Assembly (NCBI RefSeq): GCF_029054785.1
Contig: NZ_JAIDEN010000145.1
Location: 1 to 35,067 of the forward strand
Direction of reading: 5' to 3'
DNA length: 35,067 bases
From: Duncaniella sp.
GTDB taxonomy: Bacteria > Bacteroidota > Bacteroidia > Bacteroidales > Muribaculaceae
The notes under the pieces were generated by a model. It was given only the letters and a program-made list of their open reading frames with translations, made no database searches and had not been told where the DNA came from. The position numbers and the translations under genes are program-made. Positions within the stretch are counted from its first letter, which is position 1, and each line of letters begins with the position of its first letter. Of this stretch, positions 1 through 7,157 are shown piece by piece.

Positions 1-120
1 GCCCCCCGCCGCTACACCCTCTGGGAACTCGTCCGCCACCAAGACGATGACCGTCCCGACCCCACCGACCCCAACAGCTCAGTCCTCTCAGCAATCCGCC
101 CCAGCGCATGGCCCGACTGA
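1..120 (+). CDS. C-terminal end of an unknown protein upstream of the capsid-like gene (partial)
   Basis: An open frame runs from the first base to a TGA at 118-120 and gives 39 residues, ending in SAIRPSAWPD. It has no start inside the window, so the gene begins upstream. The visible tail is rich in Asp, Pro and Arg and matches no family I recognise. It lies 54 bases before the capsid-like gene on the same strand, and in tailed-phage gene order that place is often held by a scaffolding, protease or portal-associated gene. That role is only inference from position. Confidence 0.6.
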   Translation, partial: APRRYTLWELVRHQDDDRPDPTDPNSSVLSAIRPSAWPD

Positions 121-174
121 CAACAGCCCGAACCTCTGACACACATATTATAAAATAAACCCAAAATCAAAATT

Positions 175-1380
175 ATGGAAACCAACATTCTCACCACCAC
201 CCTCACCAAAGAAAACGCCCCCGAACTCCTGCGCAACGAAATTGACACCCGCATCGTCAAGATCCGCCCCTCCTCCACCCCGCTCGACCAGATCTCACGC
301 CTCGGCGCCGCCCGCCATGCCGGATCAATGCGAGTCGAATACTACTCGGTCGACACCAAAGAAGGCAGCACCACAGTCACCGAATCAATCCGCTCCCTCT
401 CCATCGAAGCCGGCAAACCGATCACCGTCAAAGTCTCCAACAGCGCCATCTTCTCCGAGACCGAGACCATCCTCATCCCCTCCGTCCCGATGACCTCCGG
501 CGCATATCTGGGCCAGGCGCTCGTCGGCTACATCACCGCAGTTTCCGACAACGCCATCACCTTCATCCCCGTCAACATCGAGCAAAACTCCGGAGCCATC
601 ACCGGCGCGGAACTTCAGGCAGGAGCCGCAGTGGTCCGCATGGGGCGCGCAGCCCGCGAACTCGACGTCCAGACAACCCAGTTTGTCGCCCTACCCCGAA
701 AGGAATACAACTACTGTCAGATCTTCAAAAGCCAGGTCGAAGAAAGTCTCTACCAGCGCCTTGCCGACAAGGAAGTAGGCTGGGAATTCACCGATCAGGA
801 AGAAGTGGCCATCATGGACATGCGCCTCGGCATGGAAAAATCCTTCCTCTTCGGCGCCCGATCACGCATCGAACTTGCCAACACCGGCGACGAAGTCTTC
901 CTGACCGGAGGCATCTGGAACCAGACCGACAACACCTTTGCCTACGAACCCGGCAAGCTCCAGGAATCCGACCTTGTCCGCATGGCCCGCTGCGCCTTCA
1001 CCGGCCACTCCGGCTCCTCGCGCAAAGTCCTCCTCGGCGGATCAGGCCTGATCGAAGCCCTCAACAACCTCAACGCCGTCCGCATCGTCAGCGCCGAGGA
1101 CAAGAAAACCGTCTGGGGAATCGACTTCCATCTCGTTGTCACCAAGTTCGGCACCTTCTACGTCCACCATTCCGAAGTCTTCGATCTCTGCGGAATGCCC
1201 GACAACGGAATGGTCATCGACCCTGAATTCCTGTCGAAATACTCCCACGTCCCCTTCTCGGCCGAACGCATCAGCTTCCGCAAACAGGGTCTGCGCAACA
1301 CCGAAGGCGTGGTCCTGACCGAAGCCTCATGCCTGGTGCTCCGTCACCCCAACGCCCACATGCGCATCACCACACGCTGA
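175..1380 (+). CDS. Major capsid-like protein, SU10/DUF5309-like (HK97 fold expected)
   Basis: The 401-residue product has no signal peptide and no membrane segment. Residues about 177-230 carry the most telling stretch, with NYCQIFKSQVEES followed by a Glu-rich helix and the segment RLGMEKSFLFGARSR. This pattern of an IFK strand, a long helix and an EK-LFG turn resembles the SU10-type (DUF5309) major capsid proteins of tailed phages, and the length fits. Residues 75-135 look beta-rich, with a short domain suited to adaptor-like or peripheral capsid elements. The assignment is by remembered family resemblance, not by search. The gene is strongly C-ending in codon use, like the host genes around it, so it does not look recently acquired. 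No terminase, protease or tail gene follows: the next gene is a convergent FKBP isomerase after a shared terminator. A virus-derived shell protein such as an encapsulin-type nanocompartment is a less likely alternative. Confidence 0.62.
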   Translation: METNILTTTLTKENAPELLRNEIDTRIVKIRPSSTPLDQISRLGAARHAGSMRVEYYSVDTKEGSTTVTESIRSLSIEAGKPITVKVSNSAIFSETETILIPSVPMTSGAYLGQALVGYITAVSDNAITFIPVNIEQNSGAITGAELQAGAAVVRMGRAARELDVQTTQFVALPRKEYNYCQIFKSQVEESLYQRLADKEVGWEFTDQEEVAIMDMRLGMEKSFLFGARSRIELANTGDEVFLTGGIWNQTDNTFAYEPGKLQESDLVRMARCAFTGHSGSSRKVLLGGSGLIEALNNLNAVRIVSAEDKKTVWGIDFHLVVTKFGTFYVHHSEVFDLCGMPDNGMVIDPEFLSKYSHVPFSAERISFRKQGLRNTEGVVLTEASCLVLRHPNAHMRITTR

Positions 1381-1418
1381 TTCTGACTCTTGTCATTAAA
1401 CACACCCCCCAAAAAAAG

Positions 1419-1447
1419 CGGAGGACCCCCACACCGGGAGTCCTCCG
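1419..1447. terminator. Bidirectional intrinsic terminator between capsid-like gene and FKBP gene
   Basis: Arms CGGAGGAC (1419-1426) and GTCCTCCG (1440-1447) form a GC-rich stem, extended inward by CCC/GGG pairs. The + side is followed by TTTCTCTT, and the - side by a run of seven T (complement of 1411-1417). It can therefore serve both convergent genes that end at 1380 and 1473. Confidence 0.8.
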
Positions 1448-1472
1448 TTTCTCTTGTTGTATATTATATTTC

Positions 1473-2384
1473 TTAGTTGGCGGGAGTAACGTCAGAAGTC
1501 TCAACCTCAAACACGAGCATAGCGTTGGGGGCGATGCCGGCCTGGGGATTGCCGTCCACACCATAGGCGAGCTTGCCGGGAATGTAGAGCACATACTGAG
1601 AACCGTTCTTCATCATTGAAAGACCTTCGCCGAAACCGGGAACGACACGGTTGGGGTTCATCACGACACCCTCAGAGTTGCTGTCGAATTCCTTGCCGTC
1701 GATCAGCTTGCCGGTATATTTCACCTTGGCGCTGCCGTTGGCACCGACTGCTTCGCCTGTACCTTCTTTGACAACCTTGTAGGCAAGACCTGATTCAGTA
1801 ACCTTGATTTCAGGATCCTTGGCCATGAGGTCTTTGAGATAAGCCTCACCCTTGGCTACGTTTTCCTTGGCTTCGGGGCTGTCTTCCTTAGCGGCGCGGG
1901 CAGCGGCTTCCTGTTCCTGATAATAAGCCATCATCTTCTGCTGGGCCTCCTGGGCAAGCGTCTGGAACTGGATCTGAAGCTCACGCATCTGGTCTGCGTC
2001 AACTGAATCTGCGGAGAATGCCTTGGCATAAGCCTCATAGAGTTTCGCACGGTCAATGGGGATACCGGCTTCCTCATAGCGGAGCACCTGGCCAAAAAGC
2101 TGCATACCGAACTGAAGGCCGGTCAGATAGCCCTGCTGGGTAGTGTCGGTCATGAGGGCCTGCTTGAGACCGCGGAGAATATCGTCTTTCTTGAAGTTGG
2201 CCTGCTGCTCTGCGGGAAGAGACATGTAATCCGAAAGAATACGGCTGCCCTGTGACGAGCCGATAGCAACAGAGAGAGAGTCACCAAAACCTTTGTTGGC
2301 ACTGTCTGATGATGATGTCTTGTTGCAGGAAGTTGCACCGAACATCAATGCGGCAACGCCGCATACCATGAGAAGTTTTTTCAT
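1473..2384 (-). CDS. FKBP-type peptidyl-prolyl cis-trans isomerase, lipoprotein (FkpA/Mip-like)
   Basis: The 303-residue protein isomerises Xaa-Pro bonds and probably helps protein folding in the periplasm. It starts with a lipoprotein signal (MKKLLMVCGV, then lipobox GATSC with Cys20). A helical FKBP_N dimerisation domain follows at about 30-190, including a charged, coiled-coil-prone stretch at about 130-175 (QEAQQKMMAYYQEQEAA). The C-terminal FKBP domain (about 200-300) shows VKYTGKLIDG, EFDS, VVPGFGEGL, YIPGKLAYG and LVFEVE, so the ligand-pocket Tyr, Phe/Asp, Tyr and Phe are kept. The pocket-floor Trp is Phe, as is common in Mip-like proteins. It is the last of three FKBP genes in a row, 34 bases after the second, so co-transcription is likely. 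Membrane anchoring is well supported; the client proteins are unknown. Confidence 0.93.
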   Translation of the reverse strand: MKKLLMVCGVAALMFGATSCNKTSSSDSANKGFGDSLSVAIGSSQGSRILSDYMSLPAEQQANFKKDDILRGLKQALMTDTTQQGYLTGLQFGMQLFGQVLRYEEAGIPIDRAKLYEAYAKAFSADSVDADQMRELQIQFQTLAQEAQQKMMAYYQEQEAAARAAKEDSPEAKENVAKGEAYLKDLMAKDPEIKVTESGLAYKVVKEGTGEAVGANGSAKVKYTGKLIDGKEFDSNSEGVVMNPNRVVPGFGEGLSMMKNGSQYVLYIPGKLAYGVDGNPQAGIAPNAMLVFEVETSDVTPAN

Positions 2385-2400
2385 AAAACTGTTTATTGTT

Positions 2401-2427
2401 ATTTTAGAGATTATTATTTTAGAGATT
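2401..2427. repeat. Short tandem duplication around an FKBP stop codon
   Basis: ATTTTAGAGATT occurs at 2401-2412 and again at 2416-2427, a 15-base period. The second copy contains the stop codon of the upstream FKBP gene (TAA on the minus strand, complement of 2419-2421). A related TTTAGAGAT occurs at about 2442. This looks like a small slippage duplication in the gap between the two FKBP genes. Confidence 0.7.
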
Positions 2428-3267
2428 GTTATTTACTGATTCTTTAGAGATCACTTGCGTGGCTGACCCGCGGTCGACCGACAGGAGCTTCACCGTGAAA
2501 TCGAGGGCCGCGCCGGGTGGGATCACATCGCCCACTCCCCGCTCGCCATAGCCGAGTGCCGCCGGAAACACTATGCGGTATTCTCCGCCGGGGCGCATCA
2601 GTTTCAGACCCTCACTGAATCCGGGCACAAGACGGACCAGATCGAAATTGACCGGCTGCTCTGTCTCGTCAAAGATGCTTCCGTCGCTCAGACGACCGAT
2701 GTATTCAAGCTCCACCCGGTCATTATCTGACGGAAACTCACCCTCTCCCTCGGTGATCACCTGAAGGACCAGACCGGAGGCCGTGGTGACGGCTCCTTCT
2801 TTTCCCGCAGCCTGAGCGACAAACGCCGCCTGGCTCTCAGGGGTGAACGCCGCCTTGTCGCGGGCGCCGGTCAGCGGGGCTATCTGGCGGTCTATAAACT
2901 CGCCTGCGCTCTTGGATGTGAAGCCTATATTTTCGCCCTTGAGCACCGAAAGGATGGCCTGGGCAAATGCCTGACGGTCAACCTTCAGTCCAAGCGACTC
3001 CATTTCGTTAAGCCCGGAGGCAAAATTCAGCCCAAGGTTGACCCCCTGGCTGTAAGCCGAGCTGACGGAACTCGTGTCGCTCAGAGCCGCATAGACTCCG
3101 TTCATGAAGGCGGCTTTCTCATCGGCGCTGAAGTTCACAGGTCTCAAGGATGTCCCCCAGAAGGTGGCCAATGCCCTGGTCAGCGAGTCGGCTGGTGCTG
3201 TCTGTGCCCCTGCCGTAAAAGCAAGCGTCAGTGCGGCCGCCGTAATCAGCGCCCGCACTGCTCGCAT
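2419..3267 (-). CDS. FKBP-type peptidyl-prolyl cis-trans isomerase, exported
   Basis: With the start chosen here the product is 282 residues and opens with a Sec signal peptide (MRAVRALITAAALTLAFTAG, probable cleavage after AGA). An in-frame ATG 21 bases upstream (3288) would add seven residues before the signal; I prefer 3267 because the charged start and hydrophobic core then sit normally. There is no lipobox Cys, so it should be a soluble periplasmic protein. After a helical FKBP_N-like domain, the C-terminal FKBP domain has LEYIGRLSDG, IFDE, RLVPGFSEGL and FPAALGYG. The pocket-floor Trp is Phe and the strand Y-T-G is Y-I-G, so it is more diverged than its cytoplasmic neighbour. It sits second in a three-gene FKBP run; isomerase activity is likely but not certain. 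Confidence 0.88.
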   Translation of the reverse strand: MRAVRALITAAALTLAFTAGAQTAPADSLTRALATFWGTSLRPVNFSADEKAAFMNGVYAALSDTSSVSSAYSQGVNLGLNFASGLNEMESLGLKVDRQAFAQAILSVLKGENIGFTSKSAGEFIDRQIAPLTGARDKAAFTPESQAAFVAQAAGKEGAVTTASGLVLQVITEGEGEFPSDNDRVELEYIGRLSDGSIFDETEQPVNFDLVRLVPGFSEGLKLMRPGGEYRIVFPAALGYGERGVGDVIPPGAALDFTVKLLSVDRGSATQVISKESVNNNL

Positions 3268-3325
3268 CGCAATACTTTCTGTCAGCATATTTCAGATCAG
3301 AATGACTGACTGAACTGTGTCAGAT

Positions 3326-3952
3326 TTACTTCTTAATGACTTTCAGAAGCTCGACATCGAAAATCAGCGTCGAGTTCGGGCCGATCATGCCGCCTGCACC
3401 CTGCGGGCCGTAAGCCAGCTGCGAGGGGATGAACAGACGCCATTTCGAACCTGCCTTCATGAGCTGAAGAGCCTCAACCCAGCCGGGAATCACCTGAGTG
3501 ACACCGAAAGTGGCGGGAACGCCGCGCTCAACGGAGCTGTCGAACACTGTGCCGTCGATCAGCTTGCCGGTGTAGTGAACCTCAACCTGATCCTGGGCGG
3601 TCGGCATCTCGCCGTCGCCTTCCTGGATCACTTCATACTGAAGGCCTGAGGCTGTGGTCTTCACTTCGGCACGCTTGCCGTTCTCTTCGAGGAACTGCTT
3701 GCCTGCTGCGGCATTCACCTCGGCCATCTTGGCGGCCTCGGCGCGCTGCTTCTCTTCGAGGGCTGTGAAATATTTCTGAATCTCAGCCTTTGCCTCGTCA
3801 TAAGTCATCTTGGGCTCGCTGCCGTAGAACACAGCTGCAACGCCGTCGGCAAAATCCTCAACGTTGATTTCCTGAATTCCGCTGGCACGGAAATTGTTGC
3901 CCATACTCAGTCCGAGAGCATAGCTGATGCGGTCTAATTCTTTATTTTCCAT
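3326..3952 (-). CDS. FKBP-type peptidyl-prolyl cis-trans isomerase, cytoplasmic (FklB-like)
   Basis: The 208-residue protein has no signal peptide. An N-terminal helical domain (MENKELDRISYALGLSMGNN and onward, about 1-90) matches FKBP_N, and a complete FKBP domain lies at about 105-208. It keeps the whole canonical pocket: VHYTGKLIDG (Tyr), VFDSS (Phe, Asp), QVIPGWVEAL (Val, Ile, Trp), FIPSQLAYG (Tyr) and LIFDVELL (Phe). It is the most canonical of the three FKBP genes here and is first in their run; the gap to the exported one is 58 bases with the preferred start of that gene. A promoter-like element lies 33 bases upstream of the start. A general folding or chaperone role in the cytoplasm is expected from the family. 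Confidence 0.92.
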   Translation of the reverse strand: MENKELDRISYALGLSMGNNFRASGIQEINVEDFADGVAAVFYGSEPKMTYDEAKAEIQKYFTALEEKQRAEAAKMAEVNAAAGKQFLEENGKRAEVKTTASGLQYEVIQEGDGEMPTAQDQVEVHYTGKLIDGTVFDSSVERGVPATFGVTQVIPGWVEALQLMKAGSKWRLFIPSQLAYGPQGAGGMIGPNSTLIFDVELLKVIKK

Positions 3953-3985
3953 AATTATATAGTGCGTTAGTTGTCATCAAGTCTG

Positions 3986-3993
3986 CAAAGATA
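3986..3993 (-). promoter_or_regulatory. Probable -7 promoter element for the FKBP genes
   Basis: The minus strand reads TATCTTTG, an exact match to the Bacteroidales -7 consensus TAnnTTTG, 33 bases before the FklB-like start. No exact -33 TTTG is seen; the nearest is TTTA at 4016-4019 with a 22-base spacer. It probably drives the whole FKBP run. Confidence 0.6.
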
Positions 3994-4099
3994 GGCTATT
4001 TTGCGGCTACCTCTTTAAAATTTTTAATTTAAAAAAGTTAAATCCGACGCCCGCCATGTCCTTTATGACTTATAACAAGCTATCTGCCTAATAGTTGGC

Positions 4100-4702
4100 T
4101 TAAAACTCGTTAAGACGCGCCAGATACTTGCCGATGATGTCAAACTCGATGTTGACGCGGCTTCCGGGGCGGATATTCTTGAAATTGGTGTGCTCGAATG
4201 TATAGGGGATGATCGCCACGCGGAATGAATACTGCTCTGAGTCGCAGACCGTGAGGCTCACGCCGTTGACCGTCACCGAGCCTTTTTCAACGGTGACATA
4301 GCCCTTGGCGGCCATGCGCGGATCAACCTCGTAGCGGAACTTGTAATAGCGGCTACCCTCAACCTCCTCGATCTCCTCGCAGACAGCGGTGCAGTCCACA
4401 TGTCCCTGCACAATGTGGCCGTCAAGCCGACCGTTCATCATCATCGAACGTTCGAGATTAACAAGGCTGCCGGCCTCAAGCAGGCCGAGATTGCTGCGGT
4501 CAAGCGTCTCCCGGATCGCGGTCACGGTATAGGTACCGTCGCCCGGAAGCGACACAACCGTCAGGCAGACTCCGTTGTGGGCAACACTCTGGTCAATCTT
4601 AAGCTCATCCGTGAAACTGCATCTTACACGCAGATCGACATTGCCGTCACGGCGGACCACCTCAACAACTTCGGCAGCCTCTTCTACTATTCCTGAAAAC
4701 AT
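4100..4702 (-). CDS. ribE: Riboflavin synthase, alpha subunit
   Basis: The 200-residue enzyme converts two 6,7-dimethyl-8-ribityllumazine molecules to riboflavin, the last step of riboflavin synthesis. It begins with the hallmark MFSGIVEE and has two tandem lumazine-binding barrels. The first, about 1-97, contains GVCLTVV and NLERSMMMNGRLDGHIVQGH. The second, about 98-190, contains KGSVTVNGVSLTV and YTFEHTN. The ending HIGH-type signature of the family, with IIGKYLARL, is in place. Length is typical. It is monocistronic by appearance, with its own strong promoter 59 bases upstream and the terminator of the Sus operon just before that. Some authors use the symbol ribC or ribB for this gene in other species. 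Confidence 0.96.
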   Translation of the reverse strand: MFSGIVEEAAEVVEVVRRDGNVDLRVRCSFTDELKIDQSVAHNGVCLTVVSLPGDGTYTVTAIRETLDRSNLGLLEAGSLVNLERSMMMNGRLDGHIVQGHVDCTAVCEEIEEVEGSRYYKFRYEVDPRMAAKGYVTVEKGSVTVNGVSLTVCDSEQYSFRVAIIPYTFEHTNFKNIRPGSRVNIEFDIIGKYLARLNEF

Positions 4703-4761
4703 GATATTTCTGATTTCTTTATAGAATTTGTTTGGATTCTGTTTTTATATCTTACTCCGCA

Positions 4762-4792
4762 CAAATTTACAACTTTTGCCCCGTTTTTCAAA
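4762..4792 (-). promoter_or_regulatory. Bacteroidales-type promoter of riboflavin synthase
   Basis: On the minus strand TTTG (complement of 4789-4792) is followed after exactly 19 bases by TAAATTTG (complement of 4762-4769). This matches the -33 TTTG / -7 TAnnTTTG pattern. The start codon is 59 bases further on. The -33 element sits inside the T-tract of the upstream terminator. Confidence 0.8.
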
Positions 4793-4830
4793 AAACAGGG
4801 GTGGAAGAGCGTCTTCAGCTCCTCCACCCC
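4790..4830 (-). terminator. Intrinsic terminator of the pectinesterase-SusC-SusD operon
   Basis: On the minus strand a 13-base arm (complement of 4818-4830) pairs almost fully with the complement of 4798-4810; both ends are GGGGTGGA / TCCACCCC. A T-run follows (complement of 4790-4795). It lies about 110 bases after the SusD stop. The remaining 4831-4942 is AT-rich and holds nothing else I can identify. Confidence 0.85.
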
Positions 4831-4942
4831 CGCGGGGATCAGTTACTTACCTTAATTTAATTGCATGAAACAGGATCTTATAGCTCCAAAGCATTACTGC
4901 ATAAAATTTTCATTTGCAACGTGGGTGACATCCGGCCTGCGA

Positions 4943-7123
4943 TCATTCCTGACGGAAGCCATAGCCGTTTGTGATTCCTGAGTTCAGCAGATCCTGATAG
5001 CGGAACGGACGCACTGTGACGGGCGACTTGCGAGCCTGATAGTCGGCATCGGTGATACCGGCAAGCACTTTATAGGCATGTGTGTCCCAGTTTTTGCTGT
5101 CCTTGATGAGATCTATGCCCCAGGGTGTCTGCACATATCCTTCGGCTTCCCATTCCTGAGCCTTGGCCGAGCCGGGAGCAACGTATTCGAACAGACCCTT
5201 GATGGCCACGTTGGTGGCGTTATGGTTGAATGTGGCATAGCCGAACGAGCCGAGAACTCCGTCCCAATCGTCATGGACGCCGCGCCATCCCGGATACATC
5301 ACCGGATCAGACTCCTGACCCGCCGGTGTGCCTGCCGTCAGACGATAGCCGTAGAGCGTGCGGCTGTCCACATTCTTCACCCAGACATAGGCCGGGATCT
5401 GGTTGCCGTTCTCAAACTCGGCGTAACCCTTGTCGCGGATATCTTCGAGCACCTTGGTCATGTCTCGGCGGTTGTTGACTGCCGCTTCAGGAAGAAGACC
5501 GGTGCGGATGAGGTCGAAACGTCTGACACCTTCACCGACAAACTCAAGTGCGCGTTCCTTGATGACGGCCTTGTACGTCGCGCTCCAGTCGGTCGACGAG
5601 AATTCGGCGCCGCAGGCTGCGATCCAGCTGTCAAGTCCGGCATCGACACCGCCGGGGAAGTTGCGGTTGTGGACACGCGCCAGCCATGTCTTGGCCTGAC
5701 CGTCCTGACCCAGGGCCGCATAGACTTCGGCAAGCATCAGATAGACATCCGACATGCGCATGTAGCTGACGTTGATAGCCGAGTTGCCATAGGTAGCGGT
5801 GTCGGGTTTCTTCATGCGGTTCCAGTCCCACTTGTTGCAGGTCACTCCGACCTTGCCCCAGTTGGAGATGTCAAGCGAGAGCAGGAACTCACGTCCGTTG
5901 CCGTCGGCGCCGGTCACACAGCACGAAGCGTCTCTGCGGGCATCCTTCGGATCGAACCATCCGTAGTAGACATGGGGCTGGATGCGGTTCTGTCCGCAGC
6001 CCACGCAGGGTGCGCCATAGTTGCCGCCGGTCGACGCACGTCCGATATAGCCCGGACGGTCCGAACCGCCGTTGAACATGAACGGGATCTCATAGACGCT
6101 CTCGTCGGCCAGATCGAGGGAGTTGTCCTTGTGCATCTGGTTGAACACATACTGGTAGGGGTTGTTGAAGAGACGGCCCTGGGCGTCGGTGCCGCGCGGG
6201 TCGGTGAGATGGAACTGGATCGAACCGGGCTGCTGCACACAGGCCTCAAGATAGGGAAGCGCGTCCTGGAGAACTGTGCGCCAGTCGGCGCGGCGGCCAT
6301 AGACGGCCTTGGTCTGCGGATCCTCCACACAGAGATCGTCGAAAGAGAGTCCCTCTCCCTTGCCGTTGACATAAAATCCGGCCTCAAGATCGGTGCGGCG
6401 GGTGCAATAGCCCGCGTTGTAGAGCGCGATGCGGCCGATGAGACCCTGGACATAGTTGCGGTTCATGACATCGGCACGGACGCCGTTCTCTCCCGCACGA
6501 TACATGTGAGGCTCGACCTCACGGAGTTTGCTGATGCAGAGATCGTAGATGGCGAAACGTGATTTCAGCCCCTCGGCGCTCTCTCCCGCATGTTCTACGA
6601 AAGGCACATCGCCGTAGTAGCGGCAGAGTTCGAAATAGCAGGTCGAACGCAGCGCCACGGCCTGTCCGTAGATGTCAGACAGTGCGTTGGGTTCGCCGCT
6701 CATCAGCGATTTGAAGTTTTCGAGCGACTCGAAGCTGTCGATCAGCGCGTTGCACACGCCAATTGTCTTGTAAAGGTCGCCGAACACTTCCCAGCCCTGC
6801 AATCCGTTGATATTGATCGCCGAAGTGCCTGTCGGGTAGAAGCCCTTCTCCAGCTGTCCGGCATCGCCGTCCTGATAGCTGTCCTGAAGACCTTCCATGT
6901 CCGAACCCCAGATCGGGCTCCAGAAGATTCCGACCGAATGGATGTTGCGGTTGGCCCGCAGGAGCTCGTAGCCATAGTTGAGGGCGCCGCGCGCCGACTC
7001 CTCGCTTGAAAATACGAACTCGCGGTCCGAAACGCTCGGCGAGTTGGTGTCGAGGTAGTCCTCGCATGAGGCCACGCCGAGTGCGAGGGCCGATACGAGT
7101 GCTATATTTATAAACTTGTTCAT
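4943..7123 (-). CDS. SusD/RagB-family surface glycan-binding lipoprotein
   Basis: The 726-residue protein is the outer-leaflet partner that closes over a SusC transporter and binds the incoming glycan. It has a lipoprotein signal (MNKFINIALV, then GVASC with Cys20), followed directly by EDYLDTN, the acidic stretch typical of surface-exported Bacteroidota lipoproteins. SusD features follow: FSSEESARGALNYGYELLR, a TPR-like helical core with YGQAVALRSTCYFELCRYYGDVP split over about 150-175, and YMRMSDVYLMLAEVYAALG at about 455-475. Near it lies KERALEFVGEGVRRFDLIRTG, the conserved RagB C-terminal helix. At 726 residues it is longer than many SusD proteins (often about 500-600). It lies 34 bases after susC and is last in the operon. 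The glycan is inferred from the pectinesterase next door. Confidence 0.94.
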   Translation of the reverse strand: MNKFINIALVSALALGVASCEDYLDTNSPSVSDREFVFSSEESARGALNYGYELLRANRNIHSVGIFWSPIWGSDMEGLQDSYQDGDAGQLEKGFYPTGTSAININGLQGWEVFGDLYKTIGVCNALIDSFESLENFKSLMSGEPNALSDIYGQAVALRSTCYFELCRYYGDVPFVEHAGESAEGLKSRFAIYDLCISKLREVEPHMYRAGENGVRADVMNRNYVQGLIGRIALYNAGYCTRRTDLEAGFYVNGKGEGLSFDDLCVEDPQTKAVYGRRADWRTVLQDALPYLEACVQQPGSIQFHLTDPRGTDAQGRLFNNPYQYVFNQMHKDNSLDLADESVYEIPFMFNGGSDRPGYIGRASTGGNYGAPCVGCGQNRIQPHVYYGWFDPKDARRDASCCVTGADGNGREFLLSLDISNWGKVGVTCNKWDWNRMKKPDTATYGNSAINVSYMRMSDVYLMLAEVYAALGQDGQAKTWLARVHNRNFPGGVDAGLDSWIAACGAEFSSTDWSATYKAVIKERALEFVGEGVRRFDLIRTGLLPEAAVNNRRDMTKVLEDIRDKGYAEFENGNQIPAYVWVKNVDSRTLYGYRLTAGTPAGQESDPVMYPGWRGVHDDWDGVLGSFGYATFNHNATNVAIKGLFEYVAPGSAKAQEWEAEGYVQTPWGIDLIKDSKNWDTHAYKVLAGITDADYQARKSPVTVRPFRYQDLLNSGITNGYGFRQE

Positions 7124-7157
7124 GATGGTTCAATTTAAGAGTTTGTTAGCTGTTCGG

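Noticed and set aside
5078..6562. A 494-codon open frame on the + strand opposite susD
   Set aside because: It is fully antisense to a clear SusD gene, has a protein composition without family features, and such long shadow frames are common in GC-rich genes.
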